DNA of 30,336 bases from the NCBI GenBank assembly GCA_030631415.1, contig DAOVLE010000035.1, forward strand, positions 1-30,336, read 5' to 3'. Origin of the DNA: JAAEQG01 sp023133475 (GTDB lineage Bacteria; Planctomycetota; Phycisphaerae; UBA1845). Position 1 is the first letter of the stretch, and each line of letters starts with the position of its first letter. Below the pieces are notes generated by a model, which saw only the letters and a program-made list of their open reading frames with translations, was not told the DNA's origin and did not search any database. Shown piece after piece: positions 15,866 to 24,767 of this stretch. The translations under genes were made by a program, and so were the position numbers.

Positions 15866-18865
15866 ATGACATTGCTTGTGCTTAAGACCAGGGTTTGGGG
15901 GATTGCGGTTGGTATTGCCGTTACGTTGGCGACCACCCTGCTCTATGGTGCGGGCTTATTCGATTGGCTGTTGCTGACGGCTTCGGACTGGAGTTTCAAG
16001 CACGTCAACCAGATCGACGCCTCCGACAAGATCGTAATGATCGACATCAACGATTTCGCCCTGGAGCGTGTGCATCGTTGGCCTTGGCCTCGGAGCCTCC
16101 ATGCCGATCTGGTCGGGTTGCTCGATGAGCTTGGTGCCGCCGCCATGCTGATGGACGTGGTATTCTCCGAGCCGATGGCGCCGCGGCTGGTGCATCCCGC
16201 GCTAAGCCCGGATGCCGACGTGGACCCTCCCACGGAAGTCCTGGGTGTGATCCGCCCGGCTGACGCGATCAGAGACGACGACCTTCTGGCGGATGCGATG
16301 AAGAAGGCGGGCAACGTTTACCCTGCAATGTTCCTGCGCCTGTCAAAGCCGGACGTATCCGTCCCGCATTTGTTAACTCTAGCGGCGGATATTCTGGGCG
16401 ATGCCCCGTCGCCGGCATATGCCGAGTTCGTCGAGCAGATCGGCTGCCCGCCCGGGGTGGACACGGAAGCCTTGTACCACCGTGGGCGGGTCCTCAGTGT
16501 GCTCGATGCGGATTTCACCCTTCAGGTGGAGGAGGTGGCAGCACGGTTGGGCACCACTGTCGAGTTGGCTGACCGTTACCTGGCGGAGATGAGGCGTTTT
16601 GCGGCCCGGGGGCGGGTGGCTGACTATCTGAAAGAGCACTCCGATGCCGGCTTCGCGGAACTACGTGCACACTTTTTGCCCGGTCTGGGTAGCGATCAGG
16701 AATCCCCGGCGCGGCAGGAACTGTTGCGTGCGTATCGCGCCTGCCGGTCGTTGGCAGCCATTCTTTCGGGTGCCCCCAAGGTGCCGGCTTCGCTGGTGGG
16801 GCGGATTCCACGCGGCTGGGACGTCACCCCGCCGCTGGACAAGTTCGCCGTCGCCGCCTGCTACACCGGACTGGTGACCTTCGAAAAGGATCGGGCCGAC
16901 GGGGTGTTGCGCCGTGTGCCTCTGTTGGTCGATGTCGAGGGCAAGCTGATCAAACAGCTCGGTTTTGCAGTGGTTTGCGATCTGCTGGACATCGACGATG
17001 CCTCGTTTGCGGTGGGCGAAGCCGGATACCTGACCATGTCGGACCGGGATGGTGAACGGAGTTGGCGTGTTCGCCTGGATGCCGACGGCATGGTGATGCT
17101 GAACTGGCACATCGACCGCGTCGCCCCGCAGTGGCAGCACAGCTTTGGGCATATTGCGGTGTCGCGGATCATGGAGGCGGCCCTTAATCGGCAGAGCATG
17201 CGACGGAACGAAGCACTCTTGGCTTTGCGAACTGCTCAGGCGGTGCGTGCCCGCTTTGCCGAGCAGCCGTCAGCCTACACCGAGTACGAACGCCTGGTGC
17301 GCACCCGCAACGATACCGGGGCGCCGGGTATGGCACCAGGCCCACAGGAGTTGGAAACGTGGATCAAGACCATCGAGGAGGCTACGCTCGAATGGTTGGC
17401 TTTCGCCGTAAAGTCGATCGAAGGGCTCGAGCCGGAGTCCCCCGAGGAAGCACGGGAGTTTGCACTCTACCGCTCGCTGGCGGATGACTTGATCCAAAGG
17501 CGCCTGCACAGCGACATCGAGTGCAAGAACGCCAACCTGCGGCGGCGAAATGCGTATATCATTGACCAGCTTCGCCCTCTTATTCAGGGCAAGCTGTGCC
17601 TTGTCGGCTATACGGCGGCTTCGGTCGCGGACATGGTGAACTCGCCGGTGTTTGAGAACATGCCCGGGGTGATGGCTCATGCCAACGTGGTCAACACCTT
17701 CATCCAGAACCGCTTTCCCGAGTTTGCACCGCGAGGTTTGAACTACACGTTGCTGATTGTGGCGGGTCTTATCGTCACGCTGATCACCAGTTCGAAAGGC
17801 CCCTGGGTCAGCCTGATCTCGGTGTGTCTTGTGATGTTGCTTTTGGTGTGTGGAGGGCTGGGGCTTTTCTATAATAAGACGTACATGGTGGCGTTCATTG
17901 TCGCGGTTATTGGGGTCTTCGTGTGCTGGGCGTTCATCACGCTCTACCGTCAACTGACCGAAGAACGGCACAAGCGGAACCTGGCGCGGGCTTTGGGGCG
18001 GAGCACCTCGCCGGCCATCGCCGCCCAGATCATCCGTAGGCCCGGGCGAGTCGATCTGAGGCCTCGACCGGCACAGGTTAGCTGCTACTTCAGCGACCTT
18101 CAGGGGTTTACCACGCTCAGCGAGCGGCTTGGGCCGGAGGACACCCAGGCGGTTTTGAATCGCTATCTCGAACGAATGAGTGACGTGCTGGTGCCTCACC
18201 GGGCGTTCAGCAAGTTCATGGGCGACGGCATCTTCGCGTTTTTCAACGCGCCGGTGTTGCCGGTGGAACGGCACGAGACTGTCGCCTGCGAGGTTGCGGT
18301 GCGCTGTGCCGAGGCTCTCAAGCAGCTTAAAGACGAACAGGGCGGGGGGCCTCACGCGGAGGTTTTCGACGCCATGGTTATGCGGGCTGGTGTGCACTGT
18401 GGGACGGTTTACGTCGGCGAGTTCGGCAGCGAGAACCAGACCGACTATACCTGCATCGGCGACACGGTGAACCTGTCCGCCCGCCTGGAGCCGGCCAACA
18501 AAGTTTTCGGCACCGAGATCATCGTGTCGGCTGCCTGCCGCCGGGCGGTGGGAGAGGCGTTCGAGTTCCGCCCGCTGGGCAAGCTCCAGGTCAAGGGCAA
18601 GCAACTGGCGGTGCCGGTATACGAGTTGTTGGGGCGGGCCGGCGAAGTGGACGAATCCAGGCGGGCCTACGCACGCTTGTTCGCCGGGGCGGTGGCGTTG
18701 TTCCAGCAGTGCAAGTTCGTGGAGGCACGCAAAGTCTTTGCCTCTTGTGCCAGGAACCGCCCGCAAGACTCCGCCGTCAAGCTATACCTGGACCAGATCG
18801 AGCGGCACCTGCACGCTCCACCAAAGGCGGACTGGAACCAGGCGATCCAGTTAACCACAAAGTAG
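15866..18865 (+). CDS. CHASE2-domain adenylate/guanylate cyclase (class III)
   Basis: The 999-residue membrane receptor makes a cyclic nucleotide, most likely cAMP. A first membrane helix (about 10-32) leads to a long extracytoplasmic CHASE2 region (SDKIVMIDINDFALERVHRW; AAMLMDVVFSEP; NMPGVMAHANVVNTF). Three helices follow at about 625-697. The catalytic domain (about 730-925) has metal Asp744 (FSDLQGFT) and Asp787 (KFMGDGIFAFF), Lys783 and Asp860 at purine-selecting positions (adenine-type), and Asn869/Arg873 (NLSARLE) as transition-state residues. All are present, so it should be active as a homodimer. A TPR-like helical tail ends the protein. The extracytoplasmic part, near 590 residues, is about twice the usual CHASE2 size, with helical inserts. 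It is likely cotranscribed with the FecR gene. Confidence 0.9.
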   Translation: MTLLVLKTRVWGIAVGIAVTLATTLLYGAGLFDWLLLTASDWSFKHVNQIDASDKIVMIDINDFALERVHRWPWPRSLHADLVGLLDELGAAAMLMDVVFSEPMAPRLVHPALSPDADVDPPTEVLGVIRPADAIRDDDLLADAMKKAGNVYPAMFLRLSKPDVSVPHLLTLAADILGDAPSPAYAEFVEQIGCPPGVDTEALYHRGRVLSVLDADFTLQVEEVAARLGTTVELADRYLAEMRRFAARGRVADYLKEHSDAGFAELRAHFLPGLGSDQESPARQELLRAYRACRSLAAILSGAPKVPASLVGRIPRGWDVTPPLDKFAVAACYTGLVTFEKDRADGVLRRVPLLVDVEGKLIKQLGFAVVCDLLDIDDASFAVGEAGYLTMSDRDGERSWRVRLDADGMVMLNWHIDRVAPQWQHSFGHIAVSRIMEAALNRQSMRRNEALLALRTAQAVRARFAEQPSAYTEYERLVRTRNDTGAPGMAPGPQELETWIKTIEEATLEWLAFAVKSIEGLEPESPEEAREFALYRSLADDLIQRRLHSDIECKNANLRRRNAYIIDQLRPLIQGKLCLVGYTAASVADMVNSPVFENMPGVMAHANVVNTFIQNRFPEFAPRGLNYTLLIVAGLIVTLITSSKGPWVSLISVCLVMLLLVCGGLGLFYNKTYMVAFIVAVIGVFVCWAFITLYRQLTEERHKRNLARALGRSTSPAIAAQIIRRPGRVDLRPRPAQVSCYFSDLQGFTTLSERLGPEDTQAVLNRYLERMSDVLVPHRAFSKFMGDGIFAFFNAPVLPVERHETVACEVAVRCAEALKQLKDEQGGGPHAEVFDAMVMRAGVHCGTVYVGEFGSENQTDYTCIGDTVNLSARLEPANKVFGTEIIVSAACRRAVGEAFEFRPLGKLQVKGKQLAVPVYELLGRAGEVDESRRAYARLFAGAVALFQQCKFVEARKVFASCARNRPQDSAVKLYLDQIERHLHAPPKADWNQAIQLTTK

Positions 18866-19076
18866 CAACAGTGGCGAAAACCTCCCCCTCCGCAAATCGG
18901 TCACGCCACACCACACCTGTTGCATCACAGACGGAGGGAGTGGAGAATGGAGGAAATGGAAAATGGAAAATGGAAAATGGGGGGATGTGAGACATTGTCG
19001 TTGGGTGCACTCCCTTCTTCTCTGCGCTCTCTGCGTCTCTGCGTTCATGAGGGATCCAAAATAGGCGTAATCTGGC
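18866..19076. repeat. R6 run and R7 arm before the S41 protease
   Basis: 18948-18979 is an R6 run (GGAAATGGAAAATGGAAAATG-type units). 19016-19049 is an R7 arm (CTCTGCGTCTCTGCGTTCAT), the same sequence as the right end of the 29518-29690 element. No gene or clear terminator is seen. Confidence 0.8.
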
Positions 19077-20393
19077 ATGTCACGACGTAACTTGGTTTGG
19101 ATCGGGGTTGTCGCAGTGCTGGCACTGATGTTCTACCACTTGCCACAGATGGCGGCGGAAGAGGATGCCATGCAACGCAACTACCGCCCGCTGCTGGAGG
19201 TCGATGCCCTGGTCCGCCGAAAATACGTCGAGCCCATCACCGACCAACGCCTGGTGCAAGGAGCCATCCGCGGCATGATGCGCCAACTCGACCCGTACAG
19301 CGGATACATCGGGCCCGAGGAGATGGAATCCTTCCGCCGCAGCACCACAGGCCAATTCATCGGCATCGGGGCAGAGACCGGCATGCACCGCGGGCAACTT
19401 ACGATCATAACACCGCTGGAGGACGGGCCGGCCATCCGAGCCGGCATCCGAGCCGGAGACGTGATCCTGACGGTGAACAACCAACCCACCGACGATCTCA
19501 CGGTCTCAGACCTCAGCGAGCTGCTGCGTGGGCCGGCCGGCAGCATGGTGACACTGGGCATACGCCACCGCGGCAGCGAAGAGATCGAAGACATTGAAGT
19601 GACCCGCGAGCCGGTGAGCGTCCATGTGGTGAAGGGGTTTCGTCATATCGGCCCGGGGCAGTGGGGCTTCATGATCGACCCCGAGTTGAACGTCGCCTAT
19701 GTGCGCGTTTCGAGCTTCCAGGCGAACACCGCCGACGACTTCGACCAGGTGCTTGTCACCTTGCGCGAGAGCGGCGTCAGGGGGCTCATTCTCGATTTGC
19801 GTTTCAACGGCGGCGGGTTGATGAACCAGGCTATCGAAATGATCGACCGCTTTATTTCCGAGGGCGTCATCGTCTCCACCGTTACACGCCGCCAGGCGGT
19901 GCACGAGTTCTACGCCCACCAGCAAGGGATATTCCCCAACGTCAAGCTGGTGGTGCTGATCAACGGTGCGTCCGCCAGTGCCGCGGAGATTGTGGCCGGC
20001 TCGCTCCAGGCTCACCAACGCGCCACCGTGGTGGGTAGCCGCTCGTTCGGCAAGGGTGTGGTGCAACACATCATCAACCTGCGTGACGGATCCGCCGCCC
20101 TGCGCCTGACCGTCTCTTATTACAAACTGCCCAACGGGCGCATCGTCCACAAGACGCCCGCCAATGCCACCACCGACAGTTGGGGCATCATTCCCGACGT
20201 CGAAGTGCCGCTCACCGACGCGGAGCTGGAAGCCATCCAGGAAAGTCGTCGCCGGGTGGACAGCGCCCTCAACTTCCCAACCACCCAACAAACCCACCAC
20301 GCGCAACCCACCACCCATCCCACAACTTCCCCAACACCACAAATCCTGATCGACCGCCAATTAGCCCACGCCTTGGAAATCGCAGCTCGATAA
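19077..20393 (+). CDS. S41-family C-terminal processing peptidase (CtpA-like)
   Basis: The 438-residue protein is a PDZ-containing serine protease exported to the periplasm. An N-terminal signal/anchor (NLVWIGVVAVLALMFYHL) precedes the helical region with MRQLDPYSGYIGPEEMESF. A PDZ domain (GIGAETGMHRGQLTII ... GIRAGDVILTVNN) and the tail-specific protease domain follow: LDLRFNGGGLM, then INGASASAAEIVAG with the catalytic Ser, and GSRSFGKGVVQ with the catalytic Lys. It therefore has the Ser-Lys dyad. The last 40 residues are low-complexity Thr/Pro/His (about residues 400-420) and dispensable-looking. ATG 19077 has only a weak ribosome site. Substrates cannot be inferred. Confidence 0.94.
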   Translation: MSRRNLVWIGVVAVLALMFYHLPQMAAEEDAMQRNYRPLLEVDALVRRKYVEPITDQRLVQGAIRGMMRQLDPYSGYIGPEEMESFRRSTTGQFIGIGAETGMHRGQLTIITPLEDGPAIRAGIRAGDVILTVNNQPTDDLTVSDLSELLRGPAGSMVTLGIRHRGSEEIEDIEVTREPVSVHVVKGFRHIGPGQWGFMIDPELNVAYVRVSSFQANTADDFDQVLVTLRESGVRGLILDLRFNGGGLMNQAIEMIDRFISEGVIVSTVTRRQAVHEFYAHQQGIFPNVKLVVLINGASASAAEIVAGSLQAHQRATVVGSRSFGKGVVQHIINLRDGSAALRLTVSYYKLPNGRIVHKTPANATTDSWGIIPDVEVPLTDAELEAIQESRRRVDSALNFPTTQQTHHAQPTTHPTTSPTPQILIDRQLAHALEIAAR

Positions 20394-20419
20394 CACGGCA
20401 GCACCGGCGTCCCGCCGAA

Positions 20420-20752
20420 GGAAATTGAAAATTGAAAATTGAAAATTGAAAATGTGGGATAGGGAGCGTTTCCGTTGTAGGGCGGGTTTCACCCGCCGCG
20501 CGATGTCACAACGGCGAGTGAAACCCGCCCTACGACTGTGCGATACGCCGTTTTCTCACTTTTTCACGTTCCACGCTCCACATTCCACGCTCCACGCTCC
20601 ACGCTCCCCTTCGGGTCGCCGCTAAACGCTACGGACTTGTCGTCGCTAAACGCTGCGGATTTGTCGCCACTAAACTCCATTGTGCACTTGCAACAAAAAC
20701 GTTCCCCATCCCACATTCTCAATTCTCCATTCTCCATTCTCCATTCTCCATT
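20420..20752. repeat. Repeat block R6-R1-R8-R6' downstream of the protease
   Basis: 20420-20453 is an R6 tandem (GAAAATT units). 20477-20533 is an R1 hairpin. 20568-20677 is a run of CCACGCTC units followed by inverted R8 (GTCGCCGCTAAACGC). 20716-20752 is a tandem of ATTCTCC (the complement-type R6' motif, seen again at 22978-23001). No coding region is present. Confidence 0.85.
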
Positions 20753-20796
20753 TCTCTCGCTGGTTGGATGCGATTGCCCTGGATTGGTGCCCCTCA

Positions 20797-20825
20797 TTGA
20801 CAAACAGTTCCCTGGCGGCTGGAAT
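20797..20825 (+). promoter_or_regulatory. Promoter of the solute-binding protein gene
   Basis: A perfect -35 TTGACA (20797-20802), a 17-base spacer and TGGAAT (20820-20825, 4 of 6) form a plausible promoter. Transcription would start near 20832, giving a leader of about 120 nt that contains hairpins. Confidence 0.5.
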
Positions 20826-20831
20826 ATCCTT

Positions 20832-20953
20832 ATATTGTCAGGGAATGTTCCTGACCGATAGGAGATGGTCTCCAACACCGGATCACAAAGGGCATAATCC
20901 CTTGGGTGGTTGGAGGCGAGGTGGGTTTTTGCCACGTTTTGGAGGTTGAGACA
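20832..20953 (+). promoter_or_regulatory. Hairpin-rich 5' leader of the solute-binding protein mRNA
   Basis: Three perfect stem-loops follow one another: GTCAGG/CCTGAC (20837-20842 with 20850-20855), GGAGA/TCTCC (20861-20865 with 20869-20873) and AAGGG/CCCTT (20888-20892 with 20899-20903). A weaker fourth, GTGG/CCAC (20921-20924 with 20932-20935), lies just before the ribosome site GGAGG at 20941. I do not recognise a known riboswitch class. Confidence 0.4.
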
Positions 20954-22333
20954 ATGCTGTTCAGTCAATCACCGTGGCGTGCTGATGGATCATTAGGGCG
21001 ATTCGCAGCGCTGGTTGTGCTTGGGCTTGTGATGGTCGGATGTGACAAACCCGCCGAGGTGCACACCCCTGCCAGACCGCATATCGACACGTTGGTGGTG
21101 GCAACGCCCCACAACGAGATAATCCGCAACGTGTTCGCGGAGGCATTCTCCAACTGGCACAAGAAACACCACGGCAACTACGTGCAAATCCGCTGGATCC
21201 ATGCCGGCACGCCGCAATGTGTCGAGTATGTGCGCGAAACTGGTCGTCCCGGTTCCGTCCCGGAGGGACGCGCGATTCCCGATGTGTTGTTTGGCGGTGG
21301 TGTGCTAAGCCATCGGACGATTGCCGAGCAGGGCTTGTCTGTCCCGATGGCGATGGCGGATATCGAAGCGAACCTGCCTCTCGAACTCAAGGGGACCCAG
21401 GCGCGTGATCCTGAAAACCGCTGGCATTCGTCGGCATTGTCGAACTTCGGGATTCTTGTTGCCAGGCAGGCTACTCAGCAGTGGGGTATTGATTTGCCCC
21501 GGTCGTGGGTAGACCTGGCTGATCAGCGCTTTTACGGGTGGATTGCCATCGCCGACCCACAGCGGAGCGGAAGCAACGAGCAATGCCTGCTCACGATTCT
21601 TCAGAAATATGGCTGGGAGAAGGGCTGGGGCATTATCCTGCGAATCGCAGCCAACTGCCGGGCGCTTGCCCAGGGTAGTGACGAAGTCATCAACAACGTC
21701 TGCTCGGGAAGTTGCCTGGCGGGCTTTTGTGTGAACTTTAACGCCCTACGCCAGATTCAGCAGTATGGCAGCGACGTGCTGGCCTACGTGACACCGGCTG
21801 ACGCCAACGCAATCAGCCCCGACGTTCTCTCGGTTCTGACCTACGCTCAGCATCCCAAAATCGCCGAGCGGTTTGCCCGATTCTGCGTGAGCGAATCCGG
21901 GCAGAAGACCTGGGGGTTCAAAGCGGAGTTCCGCGATGGGCAGACCAAAACATTGTTCCACTACCCGATCGACCCCAACTTTTACGTCGAGCACCGCGAC
22001 AAGCTCAGCGTCCCGGACAACCCCTTCGAGATGGATTCAATCCTTGCCGTCGACCAGGAGTTGCAGAACCGGCAAGCTGTCGCCATGGGTCCCTTGCTGC
22101 TGGCGGCTTGTGGGAGCAATCACGTGGCGTTGCAACGTTGCTGGCGGAAGATCATCGCTTCCGGAATGAATGAAGCTGCCTTGGCTGAGCTGCTCAAACC
22201 CATCGTCACCGAAGCCCGGGCTTACGAAATGGGCAAAAAGTATCAAAAGGGTGGAGAGGCGGCTGACGCCGTTCTGAGCGAGTGGAGCAAACTCTTCAGC
22301 GAAAAGTACGAACGGGTCAACGGCATGTTGTGA
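20954..22333 (+). CDS. Extracellular solute-binding lipoprotein (ABC transporter type)
   Basis: The 459-residue product has a lipoprotein signal (RFAALVVLGLVMVGC, lipidated Cys near residue 32) and a periplasmic-binding fold of the iron/spermidine class (family 1/6-like). IDTLVVATPHNEIIRNVFAEAF is the first strand-helix, followed by IPDVLFGGGVLSHRTIAEQG, DLPRSWVDLADQRFYGWIAIAD, and a hinge region with LAYVTPADANAISPDVLSV. The last about 100 residues extend past the usual fold and are helical and charged. No permease or ATPase gene follows, so it must work with transporter parts encoded elsewhere or serve as a sensor. ATG 20954 has GGAGG 8 bases upstream; an earlier in-frame start at 20906 lies inside the leader hairpins. 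The ligand is unknown. Confidence 0.83.
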   Translation: MLFSQSPWRADGSLGRFAALVVLGLVMVGCDKPAEVHTPARPHIDTLVVATPHNEIIRNVFAEAFSNWHKKHHGNYVQIRWIHAGTPQCVEYVRETGRPGSVPEGRAIPDVLFGGGVLSHRTIAEQGLSVPMAMADIEANLPLELKGTQARDPENRWHSSALSNFGILVARQATQQWGIDLPRSWVDLADQRFYGWIAIADPQRSGSNEQCLLTILQKYGWEKGWGIILRIAANCRALAQGSDEVINNVCSGSCLAGFCVNFNALRQIQQYGSDVLAYVTPADANAISPDVLSVLTYAQHPKIAERFARFCVSESGQKTWGFKAEFRDGQTKTLFHYPIDPNFYVEHRDKLSVPDNPFEMDSILAVDQELQNRQAVAMGPLLLAACGSNHVALQRCWRKIIASGMNEAALAELLKPIVTEARAYEMGKKYQKGGEAADAVLSEWSKLFSEKYERVNGML

Positions 22334-22356
22334 TGCGAATTGAGGATTTTCCAGAT

Positions 22357-22390
22357 ATGGGGTAAGAACCCCATTGACGGGGAGGGGTTC
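22357..22390 (+). promoter_or_regulatory. Two mutually exclusive hairpins after the solute-binding gene
   Basis: ATGGGGT/ACCCCAT (22357-22363 with 22368-22374) and GAACCCC/GGGGTTC (22366-22372 with 22384-22390) are both perfect 7-bp stems that share bases and cannot form together. A 16-codon reading frame (ATG at 22400) follows, then the terminator-like hairpin at 22485. The role is unclear. Confidence 0.35.
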
Positions 22391-22484
22391 GGTAAGCAAA
22401 ATGTACATAGAAGGTGAGGGGGATGGCGTTTCGGGCATAGTGGGTGTATAGTTCCCTGGACGCTGACATTATAATTGCCTCTAT

Positions 22485-22543
22485 TCCCGTGGCAGGTGCA
22501 TTTCCTCTCCGGCCCGAACAAAGTCCTGCCGCGGGATTTTTTT
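22485..22543 (+). terminator. Strong intrinsic-terminator hairpin
   Basis: A 12-bp stem with one G-T pair (TCCCGTGGCAGG at 22485-22496 with CCTGCCGCGGGA at 22525-22536), a 28-nt loop, and seven T at 22537-22543. It is 150 bases downstream of the solute-binding gene and may end its transcript. A TATAAT at 22470-22475, 10 bases upstream, leaves open that the hairpin is a short independent RNA. Confidence 0.65.
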
Positions 22544-23233
22544 GCGCCGCTGGCGTGAAATGGGGAATCAACTCGCACCACATAGTGAGTATCCACCGTT
22601 ATCCAAGCTTGAGTTTTTTAGTGTGACAGCCCTACTTTGGTTCCGCTTCACCACGGGTTTACCGAATGTTTACGGAGCTTCAGTCCGCCGCAGAGCAATC
22701 ACATCTAATTCACCGCGGAGCACGCAGAAAATGGAAAATTGAAAATGAAAAATTGAAAATGGGGGGGATGGGAAACGTGATGAATGGAGAATGTGGGCGT
22801 TCACAACGGCGCCGGGGTGTTTAGCGGCGACAATCCGTAGCGTAGATTGGAGCGCGTAGAAGGAAGCGTGAAAATATGGAGCGTGAAAAAAACGGGGAAA
22901 ACGGCGTATCATCGTTGTAGGGCGGGTTCCACCCGCCGGCATCGTGCGGTGGTGGGTAGAATCCGCTCTACAACCATTCTTCATTCTCCATTCTCCATTC
23001 TGTCAGTAGGGCAGGTTTTACCCGCCGTTGTGGCATTGCGCGGTGGGTAGAACTTGTCCTGATACCCATATGTAGAACAGGTTGCAAACCTGCCGTCCGC
23101 CGACTATCTATGGTATATGGGGTTGACCGCTGCCACGGACGGGCGGACACTATGGCGCAGGCGCGGTGAGCTGTAGGGGCAGGGTTATGGGCTTGGTGCA
23201 CGGGAGACATCAGCAACTTTGAAGGAGAAAACC
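22544..23233. repeat. Gene-free spacer with R6, R8 and several R1 copies
   Basis: 22696-22767 is the composite R6 repeat shared with 1919-1974. 22818-22885 is R8. 22917-22973 is an R1 hairpin with a diverged right arm. 22978-23001 is the ATTCTCC tandem. About 23006-23052 and 23070-23095 are strongly decayed R1 relatives. 23096-23218 is unique sequence ahead of the membrane-protein gene. No ORF looks coding. Confidence 0.8.
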
Positions 23234-24592
23234 ATGGCAGAAGAGCCTCGAACAAATATTTGCACGGGAACGGAAATGTGCGATTGGCTGCGGGTTTTCA
23301 CGGCTGCACGCATGGCGCTTCACCCGTCGAAGCTGGGGTTGGCATTGGCGGCGGTGTTGGTCACCTGCTGCTGGGGGGTCATCCTCAACGCGATATGGAG
23401 GATAGCCGGCTCAGATGTGGGGATTGCCCCCTTTGATCGGCTTTTGGACTGCGGTTGTTGCTGGACGGCGGCGGGTGGCATGTGCGGGCTGGTTCGAGGG
23501 TTATTGGCGAGCTACCCGTGCTTCTCGGTTTTTTTGCTGCTGGGCTCGCTGGCGATCTGGTCGCTGTTCGGTGGTGCGATCTGCCGCATCGCCGCAGTGG
23601 AGTTTGCCCGTGAGGACAAGATCGGAATGCGTGAAGCCCTCAGCTTCGCTCGCGAGAAGTTCATCTCCGGGTTCTTCGTCTCTCCACTGCTGCCGATCGG
23701 AATTATGCTGGTGATCGGGCTGGTGATGTCCATCGGCGGGGCGGTGTTGGCGATTCCCGGTATAGGCAATTCGTTTGCCCTGCTGTTTCCGCTGGCTTTG
23801 TTGGGTGGGGTGGCGATAGCTTTTGTGCTGATCGGATTCGTGGGCGGTGGGAGTTTTTTCTGGCCCACCGTGGCGGTCGAGGGTTCCGACGGTTTTGACG
23901 CAATCTCGCGCAGCTTCAGCTACTTTTTCGGCCGCCCGGTGAAGACCATATTCTACGGGTTGACCGCATCGGTGTGGGGCAGCATCTGCTGGTCGGTTTT
24001 GGCTCTTGTTCTGTGGTTGATGTTGCGGACCACACATGCGTGCATGTCGCTCGGGGCTGGTGGTTTCGGGACCGGCTGGTGGGGGATGCGTGGAGAGAAT
24101 ACCACCAAGCTCGACGTTCTCTGGCAGTTACCGACGATTGATCAGATGTATGCGATGGGCGATCGTACCCAGATGGGCGGATGGGAAATCTTTGCCGCGG
24201 TCTGCATCGGAGTCTTCGTTTTGATTGCGATCGGTTTCCTGTGGGCGTTTCTGGCTTCGTTCTATTTCTCGAGCAGCACGATCATTTATTACTTGCTACG
24301 CCACGACGTGGACGCCACCGACTACGAAGACGTCTACATCGAAGAGCCCGAGGAGGAGCCCACAACCACGACGGTGGAACCGGCTGCTCCCACGAGCGAT
24401 ACGGCACCGTCTCCGGAAGAGGCTTTGCCCGCAAAGGAGCCCGCACCCTCGGAGCCTCCTCCAGACAAGGGCAAACCTGACGAACCTGACGAGATTGCCG
24501 AGACCGCTGACGAAGCTGACGAGACCGAAAAAGCAAAAGACCAACCGGATACGGAAGAATCCGACAAGCCCGAGGAAAACGACGAGAAGTAA
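23234..24592 (+). CDS. Polytopic membrane protein with acidic C-terminal tail
   Basis: The 452-residue product has several hydrophobic segments: about 30-55 (LGLALAAVLVTCCWGVILNA), 95-115, 148-175, 180-205, 230-260 and 320-345. They are followed by a cytosolic or periplasmic tail of about 100 residues made of Glu, Asp, Pro, Thr, Ala and Lys (EEPEEEP ... ETADEADETEKAKDQPD). The pore-like Gly-rich segments resemble no transporter that I know; a conserved membrane protein of unknown function is the fairest description. Starts at ATG 23234, with AAGGAG at 23222-23227; a TTG at 23219 overlaps that site and is rejected. The tail is probably disordered. Confidence 0.8.
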   Translation: MAEEPRTNICTGTEMCDWLRVFTAARMALHPSKLGLALAAVLVTCCWGVILNAIWRIAGSDVGIAPFDRLLDCGCCWTAAGGMCGLVRGLLASYPCFSVFLLLGSLAIWSLFGGAICRIAAVEFAREDKIGMREALSFAREKFISGFFVSPLLPIGIMLVIGLVMSIGGAVLAIPGIGNSFALLFPLALLGGVAIAFVLIGFVGGGSFFWPTVAVEGSDGFDAISRSFSYFFGRPVKTIFYGLTASVWGSICWSVLALVLWLMLRTTHACMSLGAGGFGTGWWGMRGENTTKLDVLWQLPTIDQMYAMGDRTQMGGWEIFAAVCIGVFVLIAIGFLWAFLASFYFSSSTIIYYLLRHDVDATDYEDVYIEEPEEEPTTTTVEPAAPTSDTAPSPEEALPAKEPAPSEPPPDKGKPDEPDEIAETADEADETEKAKDQPDTEESDKPEENDEK

Positions 24593-24596
24593 TCAG

Positions 24597-24733
24597 AAGG
24601 CAAGAGGCAAGAGGCAACAAGGCAACAAGGCAGTTAGTAGGGCGGGTTCCACCCGCCAACTCGTGTCGCGAAGGCGGGTAGAACCCGCCCTACAACTTTG
24701 GAGAGCACAGATGTAGGGCGGGTTCCACCCGCC
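24597..24733. repeat. Short tandem and R1 hairpins before the membrane GT2
   Basis: 24597-24631 is a small tandem of GGCAAGA and AAGGCAAC units. 24637-24694 is an R1 hairpin with both arms, and 24713-24733 a further single arm. Confidence 0.85.
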
Positions 24734-24767
24734 GACCCGTGCTCGCACAAGAGGCGGGAACTTCTTC

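Noticed and set aside
17270..18766. A 498-codon open frame on the minus strand
   Set aside because: It is antisense to the cyclase catalytic domain, whose motifs are unmistakable; long antisense frames are common in GC-rich genes. The same applies to 19506-20360 and 1241-1720.
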